A stretch of DNA of 22,296 bases, from the NCBI GenBank assembly GCA_900766895.1, contig CAAFXF010000067.1:1-22296 (forward strand), written 5' to 3'. The translations under genes and the position numbers were made by a program. Below the pieces are notes generated by a model that made no database searches, was not told the DNA's origin, and saw only the letters and a list, made by a program, of their open reading frames with translations. Origin of the DNA: Clostridia bacterium (GTDB taxonomy: Bacteria > Bacillota > Clostridia > Oscillospirales > Acutalibacteraceae). Shown here piece after piece: positions 8,092-14,690 of the stretch (the stretch's first letter is position 1; every line of letters begins with the position of its first letter).

Positions 8092-10089
8092 TTATTCAAC
8101 TCCCCTGTATGTCAGTCCTCTTGTGTATTTGCCCTCAAAGGCACTGCCGTTTTTGAACATATCAATAATTTTTTCAACCTGTGCCTTGCTTTCGTCGGTA
8201 AAATAGAGGTGAATAAAATCGGTGTGTATCTCATCCTGCCTGTCACCCATATAAATAGGCACGGGGTTAAGAATTTCTACACAAGGGTATTTGTTGCATT
8301 TTACGGCGAATTCAAAGCCCTTTCTGTCCGTTAGCCTTCCTGTACATTCGGCACAGCCAAGATGATCTTTTATCGGGCAGTTGCGCGTAAGCATTAACGG
8401 TAAATATCCGTATCCGATGACTCCCGTGTCGTCGGCATTTATTTTGTTTGCCTGCTCAAGCGTAGCCTCAAATGATATAATAGGCGAGTTAAAAAGCACT
8501 GCGCTTTCACTGTTAAATATGTTCAATCCAAAGTCGCCGTATACATCAAATCCCAATTTTTCTGCAAGAGCATATGCTCCAAGGTTAGAGCAAAGAGCTT
8601 TTTTTACACCGATTTTTTTTAGGTGCTCCAGCCTTTTTGTCAGCTCCTGCTCCATACCAAAAAGCCCTCTCGGTATTTCGACTCCCGCACGGTTGTCCAC
8701 AAAATCCTCGTCACTGCTCCAAACAGGAATAAATATTCGCTTAAACGGGTGCCTGTCGGGTATAGCCTCTGGATGCAAAAATCTTGCTGTTAGATACGGA
8801 GTACAGTCCTTTTGAACAATCCTTTTAGCCCTGTACGGCATTTGCACAAAAGGCTCAACCTCTGTTTGATTTAACTTTTCGGCAACCTCTCTGCGCATTG
8901 CGTTTATTACGCTTGCAGGCAAAATCAATCCGTCGTCAAGATCAATTTTGATACTGTTTAGGTAAAACTGCGTGTTGCCGAATTTTGCAAGCCTTGCCCT
9001 GACCGAGTCCTCCGTCATAGCCTTGTTGATGGCTTTTTCGGGCACTTCACCTGTTGCGGTTGCGGTTTTGCCCAAGGCTCTTGCCGTCAGCATTGCTTTG
9101 CGACCTGCCTTGCATACAAATTCAAGGTCAATCGGCACCAACGGATTTTCGTTGTCGTACAGATGTGACAGCTCCTTCAAAACATCCTTTGCCGCTACAA
9201 CATCCTCTTTTTGTCGGGTGCCAAACATATTCTCTCTTTTGCCCGTGAAATAGCCGTCGGTAAATCCCGTTCTGCTGAATACAGACCTTAGGGTGCCTTC
9301 GTCGGCAGAGGAGTATTCACCGCTTATCGCTTTTTTGCAGGAGGTAACTGCCGAGGCAACGTATTCCGGTCGCTTCATTCTGCCTTCGATCTTTAGGCTG
9401 ACAATACCGTTGTCTGCAATTTCGTTAATGTGCCTGATAAGGCTTAAATCCTTTAGCGACAAATCACAGCTGCCGCTTGCATCTGCACTGAAGCCAAGAC
9501 GGCACGGTTGCTTGCACAGCCCTCGGTTTCCGCTTTTTGAGCCAAGCATTGCCGACATATAGCACTGTCCGCTTACGCACATACAAAGTGCTCCGTGCAC
9601 AAAAAGCTCAAGCTCCATATCGGTAGACCTGCGTATTTCCTTTATCTCGTCAAGGCTCATCTCTCGCGGAATAACCGCACGCACAAAGCCCATCTCCTCA
9701 AGTGCCTTAAATCCCTCGGGAGAGTTCACACTGCATTGTGTTGACGCGTGCAGTTTTGCAGTAGGAAAGTGGGTGTGTATGATTTTTGCAAGCCCCAAAT
9801 CCTGCACAATAAACGCGTCAACCCCAAGCGACAATGATGCCTGAACTGTTTTGTACGCAAGCTCAAGCTCGCTGTCTGCCACAAGAATATTGAGCGCAAG
9901 GTACACCTTAACCCCTCTTGCGTGGCAATATTCCACAGCCTGCTTTAATTCTTCAAATGTAAAGTTTGATGCACCTCTGCGGGCATTGATTCCCTTTGTG
10001 CCGAGATAAACTGCGTTTGCCCCGCATCTAACGGCGGCAACAAGGCTTTCCATACTGCCGGCAGGTGCCAAAATTTCTATGCTTTTCAT
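8092..10089 (-). CDS. U32 family peptidase, RlhA/YdcP-like
   Basis: This 665-residue protein matches the U32 family with the long C-terminal DUF3656-like part, as in E. coli RlhA, which hydroxylates 23S rRNA C2501. The N-terminal TIM-barrel-like half begins with EILAPAGS (5-12). The U32 signature is at 161-179 (ELFVHGALC...GQCYMS), and Cys169, Cys176, Cys192 and Cys196 are the likely iron-sulfur ligands. A second Cys-rich area near the C-terminus (NCPIKDHLGCAEC...CNKYPC) may bind another cluster or zinc. The ribosome site is weak (AGGTAA), and a terminator hairpin lies directly upstream, so expression may depend on read-through from zapA. maf follows after 1 nt. rRNA hydroxylation versus peptidase function is inferred from length and domain type. 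Confidence 0.88.
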   Translation of the reverse strand: MKSIEILAPAGSMESLVAAVRCGANAVYLGTKGINARRGASNFTFEELKQAVEYCHARGVKVYLALNILVADSELELAYKTVQASLSLGVDAFIVQDLGLAKIIHTHFPTAKLHASTQCSVNSPEGFKALEEMGFVRAVIPREMSLDEIKEIRRSTDMELELFVHGALCMCVSGQCYMSAMLGSKSGNRGLCKQPCRLGFSADASGSCDLSLKDLSLIRHINEIADNGIVSLKIEGRMKRPEYVASAVTSCKKAISGEYSSADEGTLRSVFSRTGFTDGYFTGKRENMFGTRQKEDVVAAKDVLKELSHLYDNENPLVPIDLEFVCKAGRKAMLTARALGKTATATGEVPEKAINKAMTEDSVRARLAKFGNTQFYLNSIKIDLDDGLILPASVINAMRREVAEKLNQTEVEPFVQMPYRAKRIVQKDCTPYLTARFLHPEAIPDRHPFKRIFIPVWSSDEDFVDNRAGVEIPRGLFGMEQELTKRLEHLKKIGVKKALCSNLGAYALAEKLGFDVYGDFGLNIFNSESAVLFNSPIISFEATLEQANKINADDTGVIGYGYLPLMLTRNCPIKDHLGCAECTGRLTDRKGFEFAVKCNKYPCVEILNPVPIYMGDRQDEIHTDFIHLYFTDESKAQVEKIIDMFKNGSAFEGKYTRGLTYRGVE

Positions 10090-10096
10090 ACGTTAC

Positions 10097-10133
10097 CTAA
10101 AAAAATAATGGGCACAAATTGCCTGTGCCCATT
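10097..10133 (-). terminator. Terminator after zapA, abutting U32 gene start
   Basis: A perfect 10-bp stem (10107-10116 with 10124-10133, AATGGGCACA/TGTGCCCATT) with a 7-nt loop is followed on the - strand by ATTATTTTTTT. The T run ends only about 7 nt before the ATG of the U32 gene, so the same element probably controls how much transcript reaches U32-maf. Confidence 0.85.
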
Positions 10134-10139
10134 GAAATA

Positions 10140-10490
10140 TTATTTGCCTGCAATTTGATTTCTTAAAGAGGAAAGCTCTCTGTTGAGCCTTTCAATTTCC
10201 CGTCTTGCAACGTCTACCTCAAGCTTTGCTCTTGCAGCGTCCTCAATGTAGTCCTTAATCTGTACGCGAAGATTAACCGCCTCGCTGTTTGCCTTTTTGC
10301 AGGCGTCTGCTTGGTCAAGGGCAACAAGCACGGCACATTGTGTTTGCGAAAGATTTGGCGACTCGTTGGAGATATCGTGCATTTCCTTGTTAATGAGCTC
10401 ACCGAGCTGTTCTACATATTCCGGGTCATCCTCAGTTAAGATAGTGTATGAGTTGCCGTAAATTTTAAGCGATACTCTGTTTTTTTCCAT
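10140..10490 (-). CDS. zapA: Cell division protein ZapA
   Basis: This 116-residue protein fits ZapA, the FtsZ-ring-associated factor that promotes FtsZ bundling. The N-terminal globular part (RVSLKIYGNSYTI, about residues 5-17) is typical, and the C-terminal half (~55-113) is a charged heptad-rich helix suited to coiled-coil dimerisation. The length is usual for Firmicute ZapA. The ribosome site GAAAGGA lies about 13 nt before the ATG, which is somewhat far. The gene has a strong promoter and a structured leader of about 105 nt, unusual for a small division gene. A terminator follows. Confidence 0.9.
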   Translation of the reverse strand: MEKNRVSLKIYGNSYTILTEDDPEYVEQLGELINKEMHDISNESPNLSQTQCAVLVALDQADACKKANSEAVNLRVQIKDYIEDAARAKLEVDVARREIERLNRELSSLRNQIAGK

Positions 10491-10597
10491 ATCAGTTTTA
10501 CAGTCCTTTCGGCTACATAATTGCCAAGCTCCCTAACACCGTTATCGTAGCCTGACAAGGCGTGTGGCAGGAGCTTTGATGTCAATACCGACTATAT
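10491..10597 (-). promoter_or_regulatory. Structured 5' leader of zapA, unidentified
   Basis: Between the predicted transcription start (~10597) and the zapA ATG, the - strand RNA has two pairs of complementary arms in interleaved order. Arm 1 AAGCUCCU (10576-10569) can pair with GGGAGCUU (10533-10526). Arm 2 GGCUAC (10552-10547) can pair with GUAGCC (10516-10511), which directly precedes the GAAAGGA ribosome site. The order 1-2-1'-2' allows a pseudoknot or two competing folds. Inside arm 1, GCCUUGUCAGGC forms a small hairpin overlapping arm 2. I do not recognise it as a known riboswitch class. Confidence 0.45.
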
Positions 10598-10602
10598 AGT
10601 AC

Positions 10603-10631
10603 AGTATAACAATTTAATTTATTATTGTCAA
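10603..10631 (-). promoter_or_regulatory. Sigma-A promoter for zapA
   Basis: On the - strand, TTGACA (10626-10631) and TATACT (10603-10608) are spaced by exactly 17 nt, a near-consensus promoter. Transcription would begin near 10597. Confidence 0.8.
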
Positions 10632-10682
10632 TTAATTGTCTTGTATAATTGTGTAAAATTATTTGTGATATCGTAGAACAGC

Positions 10683-10719
10683 GACGGTTTTAAGTTAAAA
10701 TTGGAAAAATAATACCGTC
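10683..10719. promoter_or_regulatory. Inverted repeats upstream of DAHP synthase promoter
   Basis: GACGGT (10683-10688) and ACCGTC (10714-10719) form an inverted repeat enclosing the palindrome TTTTAA-G-TTAAAA (10688-10700). The element ends 7 nt before the -35 box of the DAHP synthase promoter. It could be an operator, but no regulator can be named. The rest of 10491-10803 is otherwise explained by the zapA leader and the two divergent promoters. Confidence 0.3.
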
Positions 10720-10725
10720 AAAAAG

Positions 10726-10754
10726 TTGACTATTCAAAAAAATGATGATAATAT
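10726..10754 (+). promoter_or_regulatory. Sigma-A promoter for DAHP synthase
   Basis: TTGACT (10726-10731) and TAATAT (10749-10754) are spaced by 17 nt and lie about 50 nt before the start codon. The resulting leader is about 40 nt, too short for a leader-peptide attenuator. Confidence 0.75.
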
Positions 10755-10803
10755 ATAAAATTAGTGATGATTAATTTGACAACAAACTATGAGAGGTGAA
10801 ATT

Positions 10804-11844
10804 ATGGACAATATGAAAAACACAACCTTCATCAGAAAATTGCCTGTACCAAAGGAGATTAAGGCACAGTATCCTTTGTCTGAGCAGGCGGCTGCAAAGA
10901 AGGAAGCAAGAGATAAGGAAATAGAGGCGGTATTCAAGGGCGAAAGCAACAAGCTTGTTCTTGTAATCGGTCCCTGCTCTGCGGATAAGCCGGAGCCGGT
11001 GCTTGATTATATCCACAGACTTGCAGATGTTCAAAAAGAGGTGGACGACAAAATTCTCATTATCCCGAGAATTTATACAGGTAAGCCTCGTACAACAGGC
11101 GCAGGCTACAAGGGTATGCTTCATCAGCCAAACCCTGAAAAGAAGCCTGATATGCTTGAGGGCATTATCGAGGTAAGAAATTTGCACAAGGACGCTATTG
11201 AGCAAACCGGTCTTACCTGTGCGGACGAAATGCTTTATCCCGAAAATCACAGATATTTGTCTGACCTGCTGTCCTATGTTGCAGTAGGTGCAAGAAGCGT
11301 AGAAAATCAGGAACACAGACTTGTGTCATCTGCTCTTAATATCCCTGTAGGTATGAAAAATCCTACATCGGGTGATATTTCCGTAATGCTCAACGCAATC
11401 AAGGCCGCACAGTCGGGACATATGTTCCTGTACAGAGGCTGGGAGGTTGAGTCAAAGGGTAACGATATGGCTCACGTTATTCTTCGCGGCAGCGTTGACA
11501 AGCACGGCATTAATCACGTTAACTATCATTATGAGGACTTGATGAACCTTTGCTCACAGTATTGCGAGGGCGGATTCAAAAATCCTTCTGTTATCATTGA
11601 TACAAACCACTCTAATTCGGGCAAAAAGTATCTTGAGCAAATTCGTATTGCCAACGAGGTTCTTCATTCTATGCGTCACAGCGACGACATCAAGAAGATG
11701 GTTAAGGGCTTTATGATTGAATCATACATAGAGGACGGTTGTCAAAGCGTTGAAGACGGCGTTTACGGCAAGTCAATCACAGACCCTTGTCTCGGTTGGG
11801 AAAAGACAAAGAGCTTGATTTACACTATCGCCGAACAGCTTTAA
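10804..11844 (+). CDS. aroF: DAHP synthase, class I (AroF/G/H type)
   Basis: 3-deoxy-D-arabino-heptulosonate-7-phosphate synthase condenses phosphoenolpyruvate and erythrose 4-phosphate, the first step of the shikimate pathway. The 346-residue length and motifs match the E. coli AroF/G/H type: GPCSADKP (56-63, metal Cys58), PRIYTGKPRTT (88-98), GARSVENQEHR (162-172), LRGS (227-230), DTNHSNSGK (266-274, metal His269), ESYIEDG (306-312, metal Glu306) and GKSITDPCLGW (322-332, metal Asp327). The ATG at 10804 is preferred to the in-frame ATG at 10789 because GAGAGGTGA lies between them at proper spacing. It is a single-gene unit with its own promoter and terminator; no other aromatic genes are nearby. 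Which amino acid inhibits it cannot be told by eye. Confidence 0.93.
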   Translation: MDNMKNTTFIRKLPVPKEIKAQYPLSEQAAAKKEARDKEIEAVFKGESNKLVLVIGPCSADKPEPVLDYIHRLADVQKEVDDKILIIPRIYTGKPRTTGAGYKGMLHQPNPEKKPDMLEGIIEVRNLHKDAIEQTGLTCADEMLYPENHRYLSDLLSYVAVGARSVENQEHRLVSSALNIPVGMKNPTSGDISVMLNAIKAAQSGHMFLYRGWEVESKGNDMAHVILRGSVDKHGINHVNYHYEDLMNLCSQYCEGGFKNPSVIIDTNHSNSGKKYLEQIRIANEVLHSMRHSDDIKKMVKGFMIESYIEDGCQSVEDGVYGKSITDPCLGWEKTKSLIYTIAEQL

Positions 11845-11855
11845 TTACAATATTT

Positions 11856-11897
11856 CGCAGGAGCACGGTGCTTTGTGCTCCTGCGGTTTATTTTTTT
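11856..11897 (+). terminator. Rho-independent terminator after DAHP synthase
   Basis: Perfect 11-bp stem CGCAGGAGCAC (11856-11866) with GTGCTCCTGCG (11875-11885), 8-nt loop, then a T-rich tract. Confidence 0.93.
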
Positions 11898-11982
11898 GTT
11901 GAAAATGTTTATGTATCATTACTATTTTGATTTCGCTTTTCAGCAGGCTTTTTGGTATAAAAAGAGAAATTTTCTGCAAAAG

Positions 11983-12000
11983 TTGTTAAATTATTGACAA
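11983..12000. promoter_or_regulatory. Rex-type operator overlapping mdh -35 box
   Basis: TTGTTAA-ATTA-TTGACAA is an 18-bp near-perfect palindrome. It matches the clostridial Rex pattern TTGTTAA-N4-TTAACAA at 13 of 14 half-site positions. The right half site is also the -35 TTGACA, so binding would block RNA polymerase. Rex is a redox-sensing repressor released by NADH. Confidence 0.7.
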
Positions 12001-12022
12001 TTAAACACCGATAATATAAAAT
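11994..12022 (+). promoter_or_regulatory. Sigma-A promoter for mdh
   Basis: TTGACA (11994-11999) and TAAAAT (12017-12022) with a 17-nt spacer, about 55 nt before the mdh start codon. Confidence 0.78.
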
Positions 12023-12036
12023 AATTTCAAATTTGA

Positions 12037-12054
12037 TTGTCTATTATTTAACAA
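12037..12054. promoter_or_regulatory. Second Rex-like site, downstream of mdh promoter
   Basis: TTGTCTA-TTAT-TTAACAA has the same 7-4-7 layout. The right half is perfect and the left half differs at two positions. It lies in the early transcribed region, 54 bp centre-to-centre from the first site. Confidence 0.5.
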
Positions 12055-12078
12055 ACTTGTTGGAAGGTAGTGATATTT

Positions 12079-13032
12079 ATGGCAAACAGACGAGTAGCAC
12101 TTGTCGGTTGCGGTATGGTTGGTATGAGCTATGCGTATGCGTTGCTTAATTCCGACCTTTGTAATGAGCTTATTCTTATTGATGTAAATGAGGATAAGGC
12201 AAAGGGCGAGGCAATGGACCTTAACCACGGCTTATGCTTTTCCGGCTCTCATATGAAAATTCGCGCAGGCTCATTTGAGGATTGTGCATATGCAGACCTT
12301 GTTGTTATCACAGCGTCTGCCGGCTCAAGAAAGCCGGGCGAAACACGCTTTGACCAGCTTAACAAAAATGTTGCAATATTCAAGTCCTTTGTTTCAAAGA
12401 TTGTTGCATCGGGCTTTAACGGAATTTTCCTTGTTGCGTCAAACCCCGTTGATGTTATGACAAGGGTTACCTATGAGCTTTCGGGCTTTCCTGCAAACCG
12501 TGTTATCGGCTCGGGCACAACACTCGACACGGCAAGGCTTCGTTATCTTGTGGGCGATTATTTTCAGGCAGACCCGCACTCTGTTCACGGCTATGTTATA
12601 GGTGAGCACGGTGACAGCGAATTTGTGCCGTTCAGCCAGCTTAATCTTTCCACAAAGAATGTTGAGGAATTTTTCAACGACGAAAGATTTGCAAACGATT
12701 ACAAGCGCGAGGATATAGAAAAAATTATCGAGAAGGTTAAGGATTCGGGCGCAGAGGTTATCAAGCTTAAGGGCGCAACCTATTACGGTATAGGTATGAG
12801 CCTTGTAAGAATCACAAAGGCCATCTTCGGTGACGAAAACAGCGTTATTACCGTATCATCAAGGCTCAACGGCGAATACGGAATGCGTGATGTTTATCTC
12901 GGTCTTCCGGCTTACGTAAACCGTAACGGCGTAAGAAAAATACTTCCTCTTAATTTGACCGATGAGGAGATTGAAAAGCTTCGCAACAGCTACAATATTC
13001 TTAAGGAGTCATACGAGGGAATCAACATGTAA
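12079..13032 (+). CDS. mdh: LDH-fold malate dehydrogenase (probable)
   Basis: This 317-residue NAD-dependent 2-hydroxyacid dehydrogenase has the L-lactate dehydrogenase type of fold: GCGMVG nucleotide loop (10-15), Asp35 ending beta-2 (NADH preference), SNPVDVMT (121-128), Asp150 and Arg153 (LDH Asp168/Arg171) and catalytic His177 in GEHGDS. The substrate-specificity position, Gln102 in LDH, is Arg84 here (SRKPGETR). A Gln-to-Arg change at this site is the classical switch from pyruvate/lactate to oxaloacetate/malate. The fumarase gene downstream supports the malate role. The ATG at 12079 is chosen because GGAAGG lies 11 nt upstream; the in-frame GTG at 12070 is only 2 nt from it. Automatic pipelines would probably name this L-lactate dehydrogenase. 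Assignment to malate is inference. Confidence 0.8.
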   Translation: MANRRVALVGCGMVGMSYAYALLNSDLCNELILIDVNEDKAKGEAMDLNHGLCFSGSHMKIRAGSFEDCAYADLVVITASAGSRKPGETRFDQLNKNVAIFKSFVSKIVASGFNGIFLVASNPVDVMTRVTYELSGFPANRVIGSGTTLDTARLRYLVGDYFQADPHSVHGYVIGEHGDSEFVPFSQLNLSTKNVEEFFNDERFANDYKREDIEKIIEKVKDSGAEVIKLKGATYYGIGMSLVRITKAIFGDENSVITVSSRLNGEYGMRDVYLGLPAYVNRNGVRKILPLNLTDEEIEKLRNSYNILKESYEGINM

Positions 13033-13042
13033 TTATATGAGA

Positions 13043-13069
13043 GGGCACTTATCCGATAGGTGTCCTTTT
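13043..13069 (+). terminator. Probable weak terminator after mdh
   Basis: GGGCACTTA (13043-13051) pairs with TAGGTGTCC (13057-13065), including two G-U pairs, with a 5-nt loop and then TTTTATT. It separates mdh from the fumC unit but may be leaky. Confidence 0.6.
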
Positions 13070-13099
13070 ATTGTGCAAGATTTGAGCAATATTGTGCAA
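13069..13099. repeat. Direct repeat TATTGTGCAA, two copies 21 nt apart
   Basis: TATTGTGCAA occurs at 13069-13078 and 13090-13099, exactly 21 nt apart (two helical turns). The second copy is also the right arm of the imperfect palindrome TTGAGCAATATTGTGCAA (13082-13099). It lies about 110 nt upstream of the fumC -35 box. A possible activator site, regulator unknown. Confidence 0.35.
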
Positions 13100-13182
13100 C
13101 TTTTTAACATACCCCGAGCAGATTTACAAAAAATAAAGTTTTATCAAGGGTATTTTTGTTAAAGTAACTGAAAATGCAGAAA

Positions 13183-13200
13183 TTGTTATTTTTTTAACAA
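13183..13200. promoter_or_regulatory. Rex-type operator upstream of fumC
   Basis: TTGTTAT-TTTT-TTAACAA matches the Rex pattern at 13 of 14 half-site positions. It ends 7 nt before the fumC -35 box. A Rex site here would place fumC, and probably the hdr-flox-frd genes behind it, under NADH/NAD+ control. Confidence 0.7.
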
Positions 13201-13207
13201 TTAACTC

Positions 13208-13236
13208 TTGATATTAATTTTGTACAAATATATAAT
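13208..13236 (+). promoter_or_regulatory. Sigma-A promoter for fumC operon
   Basis: TTGATA (13208-13213) and a perfect TATAAT (13231-13236) with a 17-nt spacer, about 45 nt before the fumC start codon. Confidence 0.82.
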
Positions 13237-13282
13237 ATAAAAGTAAAAAATTAAACCGGACATATATAGGAGGAAAAGAATT

Positions 13283-14659
13283 ATGAAATACCGTATTGAA
13301 CATGACTCAATGGGCGAAGTGAAGGTACCTGCCGACAAGTATTGGGCAGCACAAACCGAGCGTAGCCACGAAAATTTCAAAATCGGTGTAGGCATAGAGG
13401 TTATGCCCAGAGAGATTACCCATGCATTCGGCGTTCTCAAGAAGGCTGCCGCTATTGCAAACAATCAGCTTAAGCCTGAAAAAATGACCGATGAAAAGCT
13501 TGCGGCTATTTCGCAGGCGTGCGACGAGGTTATGAGCGGTGAGCTTAACGAGCATTTTCCGCTTGTTGTTTGGCAGACAGGCTCAGGCACACAGTCAAAT
13601 ATGAATGCAAACGAGGTTATTGCAAACCGCGGTAACGAAATTGCAAATAAGGTTATTCTTCACCCTAATGACGACATCAATATGTCACAGTCATCAAACG
13701 ACACCTTCCCGACAGCTATGAGCATTGCGGCTGTGTTGGGAATTGAGGATAAGGTTTTCCCCGCACTCGATAAGCTTATTGCAACATTTAAGAGACTTGA
13801 GAAGGAAAACGAAGGCATCGTTAAGTCGGGCAGAACTCATTTGCAGGACGCAACACCTATCACATTTTCACAGGAAATCAGCGGTTGGAGAAGCTCTCTT
13901 GAAAAGGACAGAAAGCTCCTTGAGATTGCTCTTCCGGAGCTTAAGGAGCTTGCACTCGGCGGTACGGCAGTAGGCACGGGACTCAACGCACCAAAGGGCT
14001 TTGACGAAAAGGTGGCCCAGGCTGTAAGCGAAATCACAGGCAAAAAGTTCATCACCGCTCCAAATAAGTTCCACGCTCTCACATCAAAGGACGAGATTGT
14101 ATTTGCACACGGCGCACTTAAGGCCCTTGCAGCAGACCTTATGAAGATTGCAAACGATGTTCGTTGGCTTGCATCGGGTCCGCGTCTTGGCTTGGGCGAA
14201 ATCACTATTCCGGAAAATGAGCCGGGCTCATCAATTATGCCGGGTAAGGTTAACCCAACACAGTGCGAGGCTGTAACAATGGTTGCAGTTCAGGTTATGG
14301 GTAACGATGCCGCTATCGGTATGGCGGCTTCGCAGGGTAACTTTGAGCTTAACGTATTTATGCCTGTTATCATCTATAATTTTACACAGTCTGTAAGGCT
14401 TCTGTCGGAGGTTATGGTTTCATTTAACGACAACTGTGCAGTAGGCATTAAGGCAAACGAGATGAAGATGGCAAACAATCTTCACAATTCACTTATGCTT
14501 GTTACCGCCCTTAACCCATATATCGGATATGAAAAAGCTGCAAAGACAGCAAAGCTTGCATACAAGAACAATATTTCTCTCAAGGCTGCCTGTGTTGAGC
14601 TTGGATTCTTAACAGAGGAAAAGTTTGACGAGGTTTTCCATCCGGAAAATATGGTTTGA
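13283..14659 (+). CDS. fumC: Class II fumarate hydratase
   Basis: Fumarase C interconverts malate and fumarate without an iron-sulfur cluster. The 458-residue length and motifs are those of the fumarase/aspartase superfamily: GSGTQSNMNANEV (~101-113), SSNDTFPTAM (~136-145), GRTHLQDA (~178-185) and the signature loop GSSIMPGKVNP (~318-328). The SSNDTFPT and MPGKVN patterns, with full length and an N-terminal EHDSMGEV, favour fumarase over aspartase. Aspartase is the main alternative, and the mdh and fumarate reductase neighbours argue for fumarase. A strong AGGAGG ribosome site precedes the ATG. hdrB starts 31 nt downstream with no terminator between them, so fumC probably leads the whole operon. 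Confidence 0.93.
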   Translation: MKYRIEHDSMGEVKVPADKYWAAQTERSHENFKIGVGIEVMPREITHAFGVLKKAAAIANNQLKPEKMTDEKLAAISQACDEVMSGELNEHFPLVVWQTGSGTQSNMNANEVIANRGNEIANKVILHPNDDINMSQSSNDTFPTAMSIAAVLGIEDKVFPALDKLIATFKRLEKENEGIVKSGRTHLQDATPITFSQEISGWRSSLEKDRKLLEIALPELKELALGGTAVGTGLNAPKGFDEKVAQAVSEITGKKFITAPNKFHALTSKDEIVFAHGALKALAADLMKIANDVRWLASGPRLGLGEITIPENEPGSSIMPGKVNPTQCEAVTMVAVQVMGNDAAIGMAASQGNFELNVFMPVIIYNFTQSVRLLSEVMVSFNDNCAVGIKANEMKMANNLHNSLMLVTALNPYIGYEKAAKTAKLAYKNNISLKAACVELGFLTEEKFDEVFHPENMV

Positions 14660-14690
14660 TTATTACCGCTACATTACAAAGGAGAATAGA

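Noticed and set aside
8088..8099. TTG at 8099 as the maf start
   Set aside because: The ribosome site would touch the TTG, while ATG at 8090 has about 9 nt spacing and begins the conserved MIILASQSPRR.
10491..10597. 6S RNA or a known riboswitch before zapA
   Set aside because: zapA neighbours 6S RNA only in proteobacteria as far as I know; the leader is too short and lacks the long bulged stem. No known aptamer core was recognised.
10771..11316. Open frame on the - strand across the DAHP synthase start
   Set aside because: It crosses the DAHP synthase promoter and coding region, and the + strand gene has full catalytic motifs.
12079..13032. Annotation as plain L-lactate dehydrogenase
   Set aside because: The overall motifs are LDH-like, but Arg replaces the pyruvate-selecting Gln, and the fumarase neighbour favours malate.
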